From assembly GCA_023396255.1 (NCBI GenBank), contig JAEWWU010000004.1, positions 124,001 to 188,000 on the forward strand: 64,000 bases of DNA, read 5' to 3'. This stretch comes from Bacteroidota bacterium. GTDB taxonomy: Bacteria > Bacteroidota > Bacteroidia > Bacteroidales > Porphyromonadaceae. The notes under the pieces were generated by a model. The model made no database searches and had not been told where the DNA came from. It saw nothing but the letters and a program-made list of their open reading frames with translations. The stretch's first letter is position 1. Every line of letters starts with the position of its first letter. The position numbers and the translations under genes were made by a program. This document shows, in pieces, positions 8,809 through 17,274 of this stretch.

Positions 8809-9423
8809 AATAACAAGTGTATATGATTCACCACAAAGAATGATCTGCCACAACATCTACTGCGAGTAGGGCTTTTTTACCCTTTCTCTCAATTATTTTT
8901 GTCGAGAAAACAGCCTTTGGTTCCAGCGAACTTCACTCTCAAAAGCTCCCGATGTACCCTTACGATTCTTCTCTTTTTGAATTAGTTCCCTACCGTAAAC
9001 TTTTTTCTTGGACAAAACAAAAATTAGTAGGGAATTATCCAAAATTAGTTCCCTAAAAATTGAGGATTTGTAGGGAACTAATTGCTGAAAACCTGAGAAC
9101 AAATGAGGACAAAAATTTTTCAAAAAGGATTGCGTCCCAAACACCCATAAAAGTTCTCGAGAAAGGGAGATAAAACCAGGTCCTATATATAATAAGGTGT
9201 AGGCAAGAAATTTTCCTCTATACCCATCCCACATTGTCCTCTGCCCAGGAGAACATCGAAAAGTCCAGTAAAAAACACCAGAAAAAGCTCTTCAAAACAC
9301 GGGGAAACAACAATTTTCCCATAACCAGACCCCACACTCCATCTCCTCGTATCGGATGCCGGCACCCTACAAGAAACACCTAATTGCTCTGTTCCTCTTC
9401 ATCTGTAGCTATTGTCTTTACTA
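8809..9423. other. Long intergenic region between divergent tgt and TPR gene
   Basis: About 600 bp with no convincing gene; the open frames of 60-113 codons here look random in composition. It contains the alternating half-site repeat at 8980-9083. Nothing else recognisable was seen in 9084-9423. Confidence 0.6.
8980..9083. repeat. Alternating half-site intergenic repeat, copy A
   Basis: Four half-sites alternate in direction: TTCCCT (8986-8991), AGGGAA (9029-9034), TTCCCT (9049-9054) and AGGGAA (9072-9077), with gaps of 37, 14 and 17 nt. The outermost arms extend to a perfect 14-bp inverted repeat (AATTAGTTCCCTAC at 8980-8993, complement at 9070-9083). The inner pair can form a second stem. 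The same layout recurs at 19891-19985 and 37019-37120. Confidence 0.85.
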
Positions 9424-9454
9424 TTTGCATATTGTGCAGAAACATTTACCTTTG
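9424..9454 (+). promoter_or_regulatory. Promoter of the TPR gene
   Basis: TTTG (9424-9427), 19 nt, TACCTTTG (9447-9454): an exact match to the Bacteroidetes housekeeping consensus and spacing. The predicted leader is about 40 nt. Confidence 0.8.
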
Positions 9455-9499
9455 CAGGGCAAAAGATCATCAATAATTAAATTCTCGTAAGACGGCATT

Positions 9500-10168
9500 A
9501 TGGCTATAGAAAACAAGAATCAAGAAAATGAGATAACAACTCAAGAAGCAATCAACAAAGGCGAAAAATTCATCGAAAAAAATATCAACAAGATACTTTA
9601 TGTTCTGTTGGGGGTGATCGTGATTGCCTTCGGGATTTGGGCGTACATCAAATACGTAAAACAACCCGGAGATATGAAAGCTTCTGAAGAAATGTTTCAA
9701 GCAGAAGATCTGTTTATGAACGGAGAAGACAGCACAGCTCTCGCTGGTAATGGCTTCTTGGCTGTAGCAAAAGAGCGCAAGGGCACCAAAGCCGCGAACT
9801 TGGCGCACGCTTATGCCGGCATCTGCTACTACGATATGGGACAATATGAAAAAGCTTTGGAAGAGTTGAAAAAATTTAAAGCCAAAGAATCTATGGTTGC
9901 TCCCTCCATCAAACGTCTTATGGGAGATTGCTATGTACAGTTGAATAAACTCTCGGAAGCTGCCGATTTATTTGAACAAGCAGCAGAGGATGCCGACAAC
10001 GATGCTATATCTCCCTCTTGTCTCCTCAAAGCCGGGCGCGTGTACGAAGAGCTAAAGCAGTATGATAAAGCTCTTGAAGCGTACAAGAAAATTAAAGAGA
10101 CCTACTACACGGCTCCCGAGTCTCAAATGGTGGAAGCCGACATTATTCGTGTAGAGGCCTTGAAGTAG
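9500..10168 (+). CDS. Membrane-anchored tetratricopeptide repeat protein
   Basis: A 222-residue protein with a short polar N-terminus, one membrane helix at about 32-49 (ILYVLLGVIVIAFGIWAYI), then TPR units across about 70-215. Repeats such as YAGICYYDMGQYEKALEELKKF and LKAGRVYEELKQYDKALEAYKKI carry the TPR hallmarks. The layout resembles the YfgM/TPR_21 group of periplasm-facing chaperone-like proteins that work with the Sec translocon in E. coli; that role here is inferred. It has its own promoter and ends before a terminator, so it is separate from ribH despite the proximity. Confidence 0.85.
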   Translation: MAIENKNQENEITTQEAINKGEKFIEKNINKILYVLLGVIVIAFGIWAYIKYVKQPGDMKASEEMFQAEDLFMNGEDSTALAGNGFLAVAKERKGTKAANLAHAYAGICYYDMGQYEKALEELKKFKAKESMVAPSIKRLMGDCYVQLNKLSEAADLFEQAAEDADNDAISPSCLLKAGRVYEELKQYDKALEAYKKIKETYYTAPESQMVEADIIRVEALK

Positions 10169-10251
10169 TTTTGTGCAATCTGCCTCTCTGTGAGGAGAGC
10201 ATTGCTCAATATCCTATTTGTATTGATAACACTCTAAGCAACAAGAATAAG

Positions 10252-10288
10252 GCATACAATTCGGCATCGGGTTGTATGCTATTTTTTT
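10252..10288 (+). terminator. Intrinsic terminator between the TPR gene and ribH
   Basis: GCATACAA (10252-10259) and TTGTATGC (10272-10279) form a perfect 8-bp stem followed by TATTTTTTT. An in-frame ATG upstream of ribH falls inside this stem and is therefore unlikely to be the ribH start. Confidence 0.8.
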
Positions 10289-10304
10289 AAGTCTTATTTT
10301 CATT

Positions 10305-10799
10305 ATGTCTTCTTTTAGTTCACACAACGTATCCCAACCATATCGTCTCCGTACAGCGAAAACGGAGAAGATTCGCATCGCTATTGTAACTTCTCAATGG
10401 AACGATAATATCACCACCCCCCTGCGTATCGGTGCCGCGGAAACCTTGCAAGTCTGCGAAATACCCTCTCAAAACATCGATTTCTACGAAGTACCAGGAG
10501 CTTTTGAGCTTACCTATGCTGCCGCCCGACTTCTTAGGAGCAAGAAATATGACGCCATTATCGTCTTGGGATGTGTCATAAGAGGAGATACTTCTCACTA
10601 CGACCATATATGTGACGGGGTTTCGGTCGGCATTACCCGGCTCAACACAGAAGGAGAAACCCCTGTTATCTTCGGATTGGTTACCACTGAAAATCTCCAG
10701 CAAGCTTTGGATAGAGCCGGAGGTGTCGTTGGCAACAAAGGCTCAGAAGCTGCCATTACGGCCTTGCAAATGATCGATTTTTCTCAACAAACCAAATAG
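10305..10799 (+). CDS. ribH: 6,7-dimethyl-8-ribityllumazine synthase
   Basis: Penultimate riboflavin enzyme; condenses the ribityl-aminouracil with dihydroxybutanone phosphate in icosahedral or pentameric shells. From 10305 (MSSFSSHN) it is 164 residues. Family motifs are present: IAIVTSQWN, the EVPGAFEL substrate loop, VLGCVIRGDTSHYDHIC with the catalytic His, and VIFGLVTTENLQQALDRAGG near the end. An ATG at 10272 would add 11 residues but sits inside a terminator stem. It is a single gene, with a terminator on each side. Confidence 0.95.
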   Translation: MSSFSSHNVSQPYRLRTAKTEKIRIAIVTSQWNDNITTPLRIGAAETLQVCEIPSQNIDFYEVPGAFELTYAAARLLRSKKYDAIIVLGCVIRGDTSHYDHICDGVSVGITRLNTEGETPVIFGLVTTENLQQALDRAGGVVGNKGSEAAITALQMIDFSQQTK

Positions 10800-10823
10800 G
10801 AAACAGTTAAACCTCCCTAAAAC

Positions 10824-10862
10824 AAAGCCACAGAATATCTAATGAGTTCTGTGGCTTTACTC
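10824..10862 (+). terminator. Intrinsic terminator after ribH
   Basis: AAAGCCACAGAA (10824-10835) and TTCTGTGGCTTT (10847-10858) form a perfect 12-bp stem with an 11-nt loop. The T run is short but lies within the stem end, as in other terminators here. Confidence 0.85.
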
Positions 10863-10895
10863 GTTTCTTGGAGAACAAAGAATTATTCCCTACAA

Positions 10896-10926
10896 TTTGA
10901 TCGGAAAGAGAAAAACACTATCTTTG
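10896..10926 (+). promoter_or_regulatory. Promoter of the thiamine operon
   Basis: TTTG (10896-10899), 19 nt, TATCTTTG (10919-10926). The predicted transcription start falls just before the 5' stem of the TPP riboswitch, which supports both calls. Confidence 0.85.
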
Positions 10927-10932
10927 CCGAGT

Positions 10933-11018
10933 ATTCTTAGGGGTGCTGACACTCTTTCGTGGCGGCTGAGAAGAGACCCTCTTATCTGATCCGGGTAATG
11001 CCGGCGTAGGTAAAGAAT
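10933..11018 (+). promoter_or_regulatory. TPP riboswitch (THI element)
   Basis: The conserved core is readable: GGGGTGC (10940-10946), GGCTGAGAAGAGACCCT (10964-10980), CTGATCCGGGTAATGCCGG (10986-11004), then CGTAGGTAAA. ATTCTT (10933-10938) pairs with AAGAAT (11013-11018) as stem P1. It lies upstream of thiS and should turn the operon off when thiamine pyrophosphate is abundant. Confidence 0.95.
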
Positions 11019-11033
11019 GTGATTATACGGACC

Positions 11034-11098
11034 GTTTGGAGAAAAACAAATGGGTCGATAAAGCAGGCAAACCGCTCTGGTTTGTACCAAAGTTCTCC
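11034..11098 (+). promoter_or_regulatory. Possible expression platform of the TPP riboswitch
   Basis: A perfect small hairpin CAAACC/GGTTTG (11068-11084) is flanked by two mutually exclusive pairings: TTTGG (11035-11039) with CCAAA (11087-11091), or GGAGAA (11038-11043) with TTCTCC (11093-11098). This is the layout of a switchable leader, but no T run follows, so the mechanism is unclear. About 180 nt separate the aptamer from thiS. Confidence 0.35.
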
Positions 11099-11200
11099 TC
11101 CCTATCGCTTCTGAGTTTACAAAGGAACCTGTGTGCAGCTCTTCCGTGGAGTGCGCATTGTTGATTCGTGACTGAGAACAAACAAAAGACCTATATAAAT

Positions 11201-11401
11201 ATGCAAATACTTTTCAATCAAACCCCAACGGAGGTACCTCCGAGATGTTCCATATCCGACCTGCTTCTCCTCCAAAATGTATCTACTTCCTTTACGGCAG
11301 TTGCTGTTAATTTGTCGGTTATTCCCAAACATCAATGGGCACAAACACGGCTTCGAGAAGGAGATAAAGTGACCGTCATCGGTGCTGCCAAGGGGGGATA
11401 A
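11201..11401 (+). CDS. thiS: Sulfur carrier protein ThiS
   Basis: A 66-residue ubiquitin-like carrier that is adenylated and thiocarboxylated at its C-terminal glycine and gives sulfur to thiazole synthase. It starts at MQILFNQ (11201); an earlier in-frame ATG at 11168 adds 11 residues unlike the family. It ends in VTVIGAAKGG, with the required GlyGly. It is the first gene after the TPP riboswitch and starts the operon. Confidence 0.93.
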   Translation: MQILFNQTPTEVPPRCSISDLLLLQNVSTSFTAVAVNLSVIPKHQWAQTRLREGDKVTVIGAAKGG

Positions 11402-11461
11402 AATCGACCCATCCAAACAAAAACTCAAATTCACTTAAACAAACCCGACAATATTTCTAAA

Positions 11462-13234
11462 ATGAAAGCAAAAGATAAAACCGACAACCTACAAATTTCC
11501 TGTGGCCCCCTTCCCGGCTCGGAGAAAATCTACGTAACCGGCAGTAGAGCAGACATACGTGTCCCTATGAGGCGTATCAACCTTTCTCCCACAAGAGAAG
11601 AAGATGGCTCTCTTTCCGAAAATGGTTCGGTAGTCGTTTACGATACTTCCGGGGTTTATACAGATCCTAACCACACAATAGATCCACAAAAAGGGTTACC
11701 CAAAATCCGAAAGGCTTGGATAGAGGAACGCAACGACGTGGTACAACTCGAAGAACAGACCTCCGAATACGGTCGCAAGAGATTGGCAGACAGCAGCCTC
11801 GATCATTTGCGTTTCGAACATCTAAATAAAAAGCCATACCGTGCGGCATCCGGAAAAAGGGTTACTCAATTAGAGTATGCCCGTCGCGGAATCATTACAC
11901 CGGAGATGGAATATGTGGCTATCCGTGAAAACCAACTTTGCGACGAAATCAAGGAACAGTACAAACGCGAACGAGGAGAAGCTTTTGGTGCCAACTTACC
12001 GGAATTTGTCACCCCGGAATTTGTCAGAAGCGAGATCGCTGCAGGGCGTGCCATTCTCCCGGCGAACATCAATCACCCGGAATGTGAACCTATGATTATA
12101 GGAAGAAACTTCCTCGTTAAGGTAAACGCCAACATAGGCAATTCGCCCATCACCTCTTCTATACAAGAGGAAGTAGAAAAAGCCGTATGGGCTACACGCT
12201 GGGGAGCAGATACCATTATGGACCTCTCAACAGGGCGCAACATACACGAAACCAGAGAATGGATTATTCGAAATTCTCCTGTACCCGTGGGAACAGTACC
12301 CCTATATCAAACATTGGAGAAGGTTAAAGGTCGGGTAGAAGATCTTACCTGGGAGCTCTACAGAGACACCCTCATAGAGCAGGCCGAGCAAGGTGTAGAT
12401 TATTTTACTATTCACGCAGGCTTACGTTGGGAGTTTATCCCCCTGACAATGAATCGCCTCACCGGAATTGTTTCCAGAGGTGGGGCTATAATGGCGAACT
12501 GGTGCACCACGCACAAGAAGGAAAGTTTCCTATACGAACACTTCGAGGAGATTTGTGAAATACTGGCCCAATACGACGTTGCCATCTCCATAGGAGACGG
12601 ACTCCGTCCCGGATGTATTGCAGATAGCAACGATGAAGCACAGTTTGCCGAACTACGCACCTTGGGCGAGTTGGCAAAAATTGCAGATCGCCATAATGTA
12701 CAGGTAATCATCGAAGGCCCCGGTCACGTTCCTATGCAAAAAATAAAAGAAAATATGGAACTGGAATTGGAATTATGCAACGAAGCTCCTTTCTACACCT
12801 TAGGGCCATTGGTTACGGATATCGCTCCTGGATACGATCACATAACTTCTGCCATCGGTGCCACTATGATTGGGTGGTACGGCACCAGTATGCTTTGCTA
12901 CGTGACAAGAAAAGAGCACTTGGGACTTCCAAACAAAGATGACGTAAAAGAAGGAGTGGTTACCTACAAGTTGGCAGCTCACGCTGCAGACTTGGCAAAA
13001 GGGCACCCTGCAGCTTATTACAGAGACTACGCAATGAGTAAGGCGCGGTATGAATTCCGCTGGAAAGATCAATTCCACCTCGCGTTGGACAGCGAAACAG
13101 CTTTGAAGTTTCACGATGAAACGCTTCCGGCAGAAGGACACAAAACCGCGCACTTCTGCTCTATGTGCGGAGAACATTTCTGCTCTATGAGAGCCAGTAG
13201 AAATTTGCACAAAAAAGCTAAAGAAAACCAATGA
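11462..13234 (+). CDS. thiC: Phosphomethylpyrimidine synthase ThiC
   Basis: Radical SAM enzyme that rearranges aminoimidazole ribotide into HMP-phosphate, the pyrimidine half of thiamine. Its 590 residues match the long bacterial form. Visible motifs are the conserved NINHPECEPMIIGRNFLVK region, DYFTIHAGL, SIGDGLRPG, EGPGHVPMQKI and DITSAIGA-like DHITSAIGATMIGWYG. The C-terminal cluster site CSMCGEHFCSMR carries the three Cys of the unusual C-terminal iron-sulfur cluster. The stop overlaps the next gene in an ATGA junction. Confidence 0.97.
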   Translation: MKAKDKTDNLQISCGPLPGSEKIYVTGSRADIRVPMRRINLSPTREEDGSLSENGSVVVYDTSGVYTDPNHTIDPQKGLPKIRKAWIEERNDVVQLEEQTSEYGRKRLADSSLDHLRFEHLNKKPYRAASGKRVTQLEYARRGIITPEMEYVAIRENQLCDEIKEQYKRERGEAFGANLPEFVTPEFVRSEIAAGRAILPANINHPECEPMIIGRNFLVKVNANIGNSPITSSIQEEVEKAVWATRWGADTIMDLSTGRNIHETREWIIRNSPVPVGTVPLYQTLEKVKGRVEDLTWELYRDTLIEQAEQGVDYFTIHAGLRWEFIPLTMNRLTGIVSRGGAIMANWCTTHKKESFLYEHFEEICEILAQYDVAISIGDGLRPGCIADSNDEAQFAELRTLGELAKIADRHNVQVIIEGPGHVPMQKIKENMELELELCNEAPFYTLGPLVTDIAPGYDHITSAIGATMIGWYGTSMLCYVTRKEHLGLPNKDDVKEGVVTYKLAAHAADLAKGHPAAYYRDYAMSKARYEFRWKDQFHLALDSETALKFHDETLPAEGHKTAHFCSMCGEHFCSMRASRNLHKKAKENQ

Positions 13235-15240
13235 TAGTACTGCTTACGCCTCCCGATCTGTCTCCACAGAGGGCGCCGATACTCAATAGACTCTTTGAAA
13301 AGGGGTTGTATCTGCTGCACTTACGTCTTCCTCAAGCTTCCGAGGAGGCGTATGCATCTATCTTAGATCAAATAGCTCCTTGGTTTCGCAATCGGGTTAT
13401 TTTGTGCGATCATTATCACTTGGCCTATCGCTACTCTGTGGGTGGATTTTACCTCTCTTTTTCCAAAATAAAAGACGGGAGGGGCCCCAATACCCTACCC
13501 GCACTACATCCCTCCCAGAGGATCGCTGTTGGTGCTCACTCCATTGAGGAGTTGCAGGGTTTGGCTTTTGTTCCCTCCTATGCCCTTCTCAGTCCGGTAT
13601 TTGACAGTGTCTCCAAGAAAGGCTACAAAGCAAACCCGTCTCTGCTGCATAGCAAAGACCAATTAGCATTGCTTCCTTTCCCGGTTTTGGCAATGGGGGG
13701 AGTATCCACCGATAGACAAAAAGAATGTCTCCGTGCAGGATTTTCCGGAGTAGCCCTACTGGGATGTATTTGGCAAAAAGAGGGACAGGAAGAACTAGCA
13801 TTGTCTTCCTTTTATGAGCCGGAAATAATTTCCATTGCAGGGCACGATCCATCGGGAGGAGCCGGAATTACTGCCGATTTACAAGTCGCTGCAAACTTCG
13901 GTGTACGATGCTTCACCATTCCAACGACCCTCACTACACAAACGGAACAAACATTTCACAATACAAAACCTGTCGATATTGATTACGTCCGAACCAACAT
14001 TAAGCTTATTCTGACCGAACACCCCAATATTAAGGTGGCAAAGATCGGTTTAATAACAAGCCTCAAAGATCTTTTAACTGTGGTTATCACCCTGCGCCAA
14101 TTGGGTGTAATGTACATTATTTGGGATCCGGTAACCGTTGTGTCGGCATCTGATACACAAGTTTTGCGCCTCGAAGAAGAAACAATGCCTCTGTGGCAAA
14201 AAATACTCCGAAACATCGACCTCATAACTCCCAATTATGAAGAAGCTGTTTACTGGTTCGGAGCGGGAGATAGTGATACTCTTGCCCAAGCAAGTCAAGA
14301 AAACAATTGTAAAATATTGCTCAAAGGAGGACACAGGCAAGGAGGAGAACTCTCTTCGGATGTTCTTTTCTCTCCCGATCAAGAGCCTATCACCTTTTCG
14401 GTTCCTCGTGATGGATACCCTAAACACGGAACAGGTTGTATGCTTTCGGCTGCCATAGCAGCCCTCTATGCTCGAGGAGAGACCATTTACGAGGCTTGTA
14501 AAGAAGCACAACGGTATGTTTCCTTGGTGATGCAAAAGCGCAAAGGGTTGCTTATTCCTGTTGTCGTTGGAGCAACTATTGAGGACAAGCTATCCGAGAT
14601 AAGACAAAAATCTACTCTGCAGTACATCACAAACGAGCAAGATTCCAGACAATTATTGCTCCACTGCGACAAAGCTCTGCAAGGGGGGATACGTTGGATT
14701 CAGTTACGGCTAAAGAATGCCTCAACGGAAGAGCGGGTGACCATCGCTTTGCGCCTAAAACAAATGTGTTGTATGTACGGTGCTACCTTAATCATTGACG
14801 ATGATGTAGAAGCTGTTCTCAAGAGTAATGCCCACGGAGTTCACATTGGGATAAACGATATGCCCCTACCTCAAGTTCGCCGAATCTTAGGAGAACACTC
14901 CATCATCGGTTACACCTGCCACAATGAGGATGATCTTTTCTTGGCGCACCGTTTTGGAGCCGATTATATCGGAGTAGGACCTTACCGATTTACTTCTACC
15001 AAAAAGAATCTCTCTACTCTTCTGGGTCTCGAGGGAATAACTTCTTTGGTCAAAATCAACCAACAACAACCTCACCCCATCCCATCGGTAGCCATAGGTG
15101 GAATTACCGCTGAAGACTTCCCCAACGTGGCTCTAACCGGAGTTAATGGGGTAGCTCTTTCGGGGGCAATAGAACAAGCAACAGACATTACAAAGCAGAG
15201 CAAAAAACTGCTACAACTTTTGCGTAAATATTTTATCTAA
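13231..15240 (+). CDS. Three-domain thiamine protein: ThiE/TenI-like + ThiD + ThiE
   Basis: A 669-residue fusion. Residues 1-195 are a thiamine-phosphate synthase-like barrel (LLHLRL, SPVFDSVSKKGYKA, VLAMGGV), but its phosphate and metal motifs are weak: the usual IINDD stretch reads ILCDHYHL and the HLGQ-type loop reads FYLSFSKI. Residues 199-455 are HMP-P kinase (SIAGHDPSGGAGITADL; KHGTGCMLSAA with catalytic Cys403). Residues 460-669 are a good ThiE: QLRLK (491-495), LIIDDDVE, GVHIGINDMP, GVGPYRFTSTKKN and VAIGGI. It should phosphorylate HMP-P and join HMP-PP to thiazole phosphate. The first domain may be structural, regulatory or TenI-like. There is no stop or frame break at either junction. 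The start overlaps thiC by 4 nt. Confidence 0.92.
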   Translation: MIVLLTPPDLSPQRAPILNRLFEKGLYLLHLRLPQASEEAYASILDQIAPWFRNRVILCDHYHLAYRYSVGGFYLSFSKIKDGRGPNTLPALHPSQRIAVGAHSIEELQGLAFVPSYALLSPVFDSVSKKGYKANPSLLHSKDQLALLPFPVLAMGGVSTDRQKECLRAGFSGVALLGCIWQKEGQEELALSSFYEPEIISIAGHDPSGGAGITADLQVAANFGVRCFTIPTTLTTQTEQTFHNTKPVDIDYVRTNIKLILTEHPNIKVAKIGLITSLKDLLTVVITLRQLGVMYIIWDPVTVVSASDTQVLRLEEETMPLWQKILRNIDLITPNYEEAVYWFGAGDSDTLAQASQENNCKILLKGGHRQGGELSSDVLFSPDQEPITFSVPRDGYPKHGTGCMLSAAIAALYARGETIYEACKEAQRYVSLVMQKRKGLLIPVVVGATIEDKLSEIRQKSTLQYITNEQDSRQLLLHCDKALQGGIRWIQLRLKNASTEERVTIALRLKQMCCMYGATLIIDDDVEAVLKSNAHGVHIGINDMPLPQVRRILGEHSIIGYTCHNEDDLFLAHRFGADYIGVGPYRFTSTKKNLSTLLGLEGITSLVKINQQQPHPIPSVAIGGITAEDFPNVALTGVNGVALSGAIEQATDITKQSKKLLQLLRKYFI

Positions 15241-15330
15241 ATAATCATTCTTCATTTCTCTCACGGCATTGTTTCTTATGATGCTCTGAGAAATAGAAAA
15301 AGTCGAACCAAATCAACAATTAAACGAACA

Positions 15331-16101
15331 ATGAACAGTTTACAAATCGCCGACCGGTCTTTCTCCTCTCGACTTTTTTTAGGAACAGGCAAATTTGCCT
15401 CGGATCAATTGATGCACAACGCCATTGTGGCCTCGCAATCTCAGCTGGTAACAGTTGCTCTCAAAAGAATCGAGACCAAGAATGGCACACAAGATCATCT
15501 GATAGAAGCCATTGTCGCTCCTAATGTGCACTTGCTACCCAATACATCAGGGGCACACACGGCAGAAGAAGCCATTTTTGCTGCGCAATTGGCTCGTGAA
15601 GCCTTACAAACCAATTGGCTCAAGTTAGAAATACACCCCGATCCCAAATACCTTATGCCCGATCCCTTTGAAACGCTCAAGGCTACCGAGATATTGGTCA
15701 AAGAGGGCTTCATTGTAATGCCATACATCCAAGCCGACCCCATTCTGTGCAAAAGGTTGGAAGAAGTAGGCGCTGCCGTTGTTATGCCGTTGGGTGCACC
15801 AATTGGGACCAACAAGGGGCTTGCTACCCGTGAGCTGCTCAAAATCATCATTGAACAAAGTAACGTGCCGGTGGTAGTAGATGCCGGAATCGGAGCTCCC
15901 TCACACGCTGCCGAAGCTATGGAATTGGGCGCAGATGCTGTTTTGGTAAACACAGCAATAGCAGCTGCCAAGAATCCGGTTTTAATGGCAGAGGCTTTCA
16001 AAAATGCTGTAATAGCAGGACGTACAGCCTATGAAGCAGGACTTGCAGGACAAGCACAATATGCATCTGCCACTTCTCCTTTGAAAGGATTCTTTGATTG
16101 A
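15331..16101 (+). CDS. thiG: Thiazole synthase ThiG
   Basis: Forms the thiazole phosphate ring from deoxyxylulose phosphate, dehydroglycine and ThiS thiocarboxylate. The 256-residue TIM-barrel protein carries the N-terminal SRLFLGTGKF, the TVALKR strand with the Schiff-base lysine, LPNTSGAHTAEEA, EVGAAVVMPLGAPIGTNKG, VVVDAGIGAPSHAAEAMELGADAVLVNTAIA and a C-terminal SATSPLKGFF. Length is normal. It lies 90 nt after the fusion gene, within the operon; a short inverted repeat (ATTTCTC/GAGAAAT) lies in the gap but has no T run. Confidence 0.97.
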   Translation: MNSLQIADRSFSSRLFLGTGKFASDQLMHNAIVASQSQLVTVALKRIETKNGTQDHLIEAIVAPNVHLLPNTSGAHTAEEAIFAAQLAREALQTNWLKLEIHPDPKYLMPDPFETLKATEILVKEGFIVMPYIQADPILCKRLEEVGAAVVMPLGAPIGTNKGLATRELLKIIIEQSNVPVVVDAGIGAPSHAAEAMELGADAVLVNTAIAAAKNPVLMAEAFKNAVIAGRTAYEAGLAGQAQYASATSPLKGFFD

Positions 16102-16167
16102 TTCTTATTTTTCCCTCTCAATCACTTATAAGCTAAGGGCAAAGCATTCTTTACCCAACCGATTGTT

Positions 16168-17274
16168 ATGACCTTTTACGACGAATTACACAAATACGAT
16201 TATCAACAAGTTGTTGCTTCTTTCGATACCATTACGGAAGAAGATGTTTTGAGAGCCATTGCAACTCCCAATCCCACTGTAGAAGACTTCAAGGCATTGA
16301 TTTCTCCCAAAGCAGTACCTTTTTTAGATCAAATTGCCACGAGGGCGAATACTCTGACCATAGAGCGTTTTGGGAGGACAATTCAGCTCTACCTCCCCCT
16401 TTATTTATCCAACTACTGCACAAATAGTTGCATCTATTGTGGCTTCAATCACGAAAACGAAATCCTCCGAAAAAAACTGTCTCTTGAGGAAATCGATGAG
16501 GAAATCGAAGCTATCAAAAAATTGGGCTTCAAACACCTCCTCATTGTGGCAGGAGAACACCCTCGCATTGCCGGTATCGACTATTACTGTGAGGTAATAC
16601 AACGCCTAAGGCCTCACTTTGCTCAAATTTCCATAGAGGTGCAACCTCTCCGCGAAGAGGAGTATAGAAAACTGGTAGCAGCCGGCGTAAGTTGCGTATG
16701 TGTCTACCAAGAGACTTATAATGAGGAGAGTTATCCCACTTACCATCCAAGAGGGCTGAAGGCCAACTTTCGGTATCGCCTTGAAACGCCTGATAGGGCT
16801 GCAAGTGCCGGAATCAAAAAGATTGGGATTGGGGCTCTCTTAGGGTTAGATAACTGGTTTGCAGATGCTTTCTTCACAGCCGTGCATCTGAAATACTTAG
16901 AAAAAAACTATTGGAAGAGCAAATACTCTATTTCCCTCCCTCGCTTGAGGCCTCACGTAGGTAGCTATATGCCCCAACGCCCCATCACGGACAAAGAAAT
17001 GGCACAACTTATCTGTGCCTTCCGCATATTATCTCCACAGGTAGAAATTTCGCTTTCGACCCGTGAAAGTGCTCCATTCCGCGATATGGCAATGAGGATA
17101 GGTGTCAATACAATGAGTGCCGGAAGTTCTACGCAACCCGGAGGATATGCCCATCCCAATAGAGAATTGGAGCAATTCTCCATCAACGACAACCGCACTC
17201 CTCAAGAGATGCAACAAGCCATCATTGACAATGGCTACGAACCTGTTTGGAAGGATTGGGACTTATGGATTTGA
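16168..17274 (+). CDS. thiH: 2-iminoacetate synthase (tyrosine lyase) ThiH
   Basis: Radical SAM enzyme that cleaves tyrosine to dehydroglycine, the source of the glycine-derived part of thiazole under anaerobic conditions. It has 368 residues. The CxxxCxxC cluster motif is C84-C88-C91 in NYCTNSCIYCGF. Other motifs are VAGEHPRIAG, EVQPLREEEY, VYQETYNEESY, and IGIGALLGLDNW. Having ThiH rather than the oxygen-using ThiO fits an anaerobe. The end overlaps the thiF start by 10 nt. Confidence 0.97.
   Translation: MTFYDELHKYDYQQVVASFDTITEEDVLRAIATPNPTVEDFKALISPKAVPFLDQIATRANTLTIERFGRTIQLYLPLYLSNYCTNSCIYCGFNHENEILRKKLSLEEIDEEIEAIKKLGFKHLLIVAGEHPRIAGIDYYCEVIQRLRPHFAQISIEVQPLREEEYRKLVAAGVSCVCVYQETYNEESYPTYHPRGLKANFRYRLETPDRAASAGIKKIGIGALLGLDNWFADAFFTAVHLKYLEKNYWKSKYSISLPRLRPHVGSYMPQRPITDKEMAQLICAFRILSPQVEISLSTRESAPFRDMAMRIGVNTMSAGSSTQPGGYAHPNRELEQFSINDNRTPQEMQQAIIDNGYEPVWKDWDLWI

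Noticed and set aside
8893..9234. 113-codon minus-strand open frame upstream of tgt
   Set aside because: It runs through repeat copy A and has a random composition; it is explained by the repeat and AT-rich spacer.
10272..10304. Upstream start for ribH
   Set aside because: The ATG is in the 3' arm of the terminator at 10252-10288; the family N-terminus fits 10305.
10877..10893. A fourth copy of the alternating half-site repeat
   Set aside because: Only one half-site (AATTATTCCCTAC) is present before the thiamine promoter; the other three at the fixed spacing are missing.
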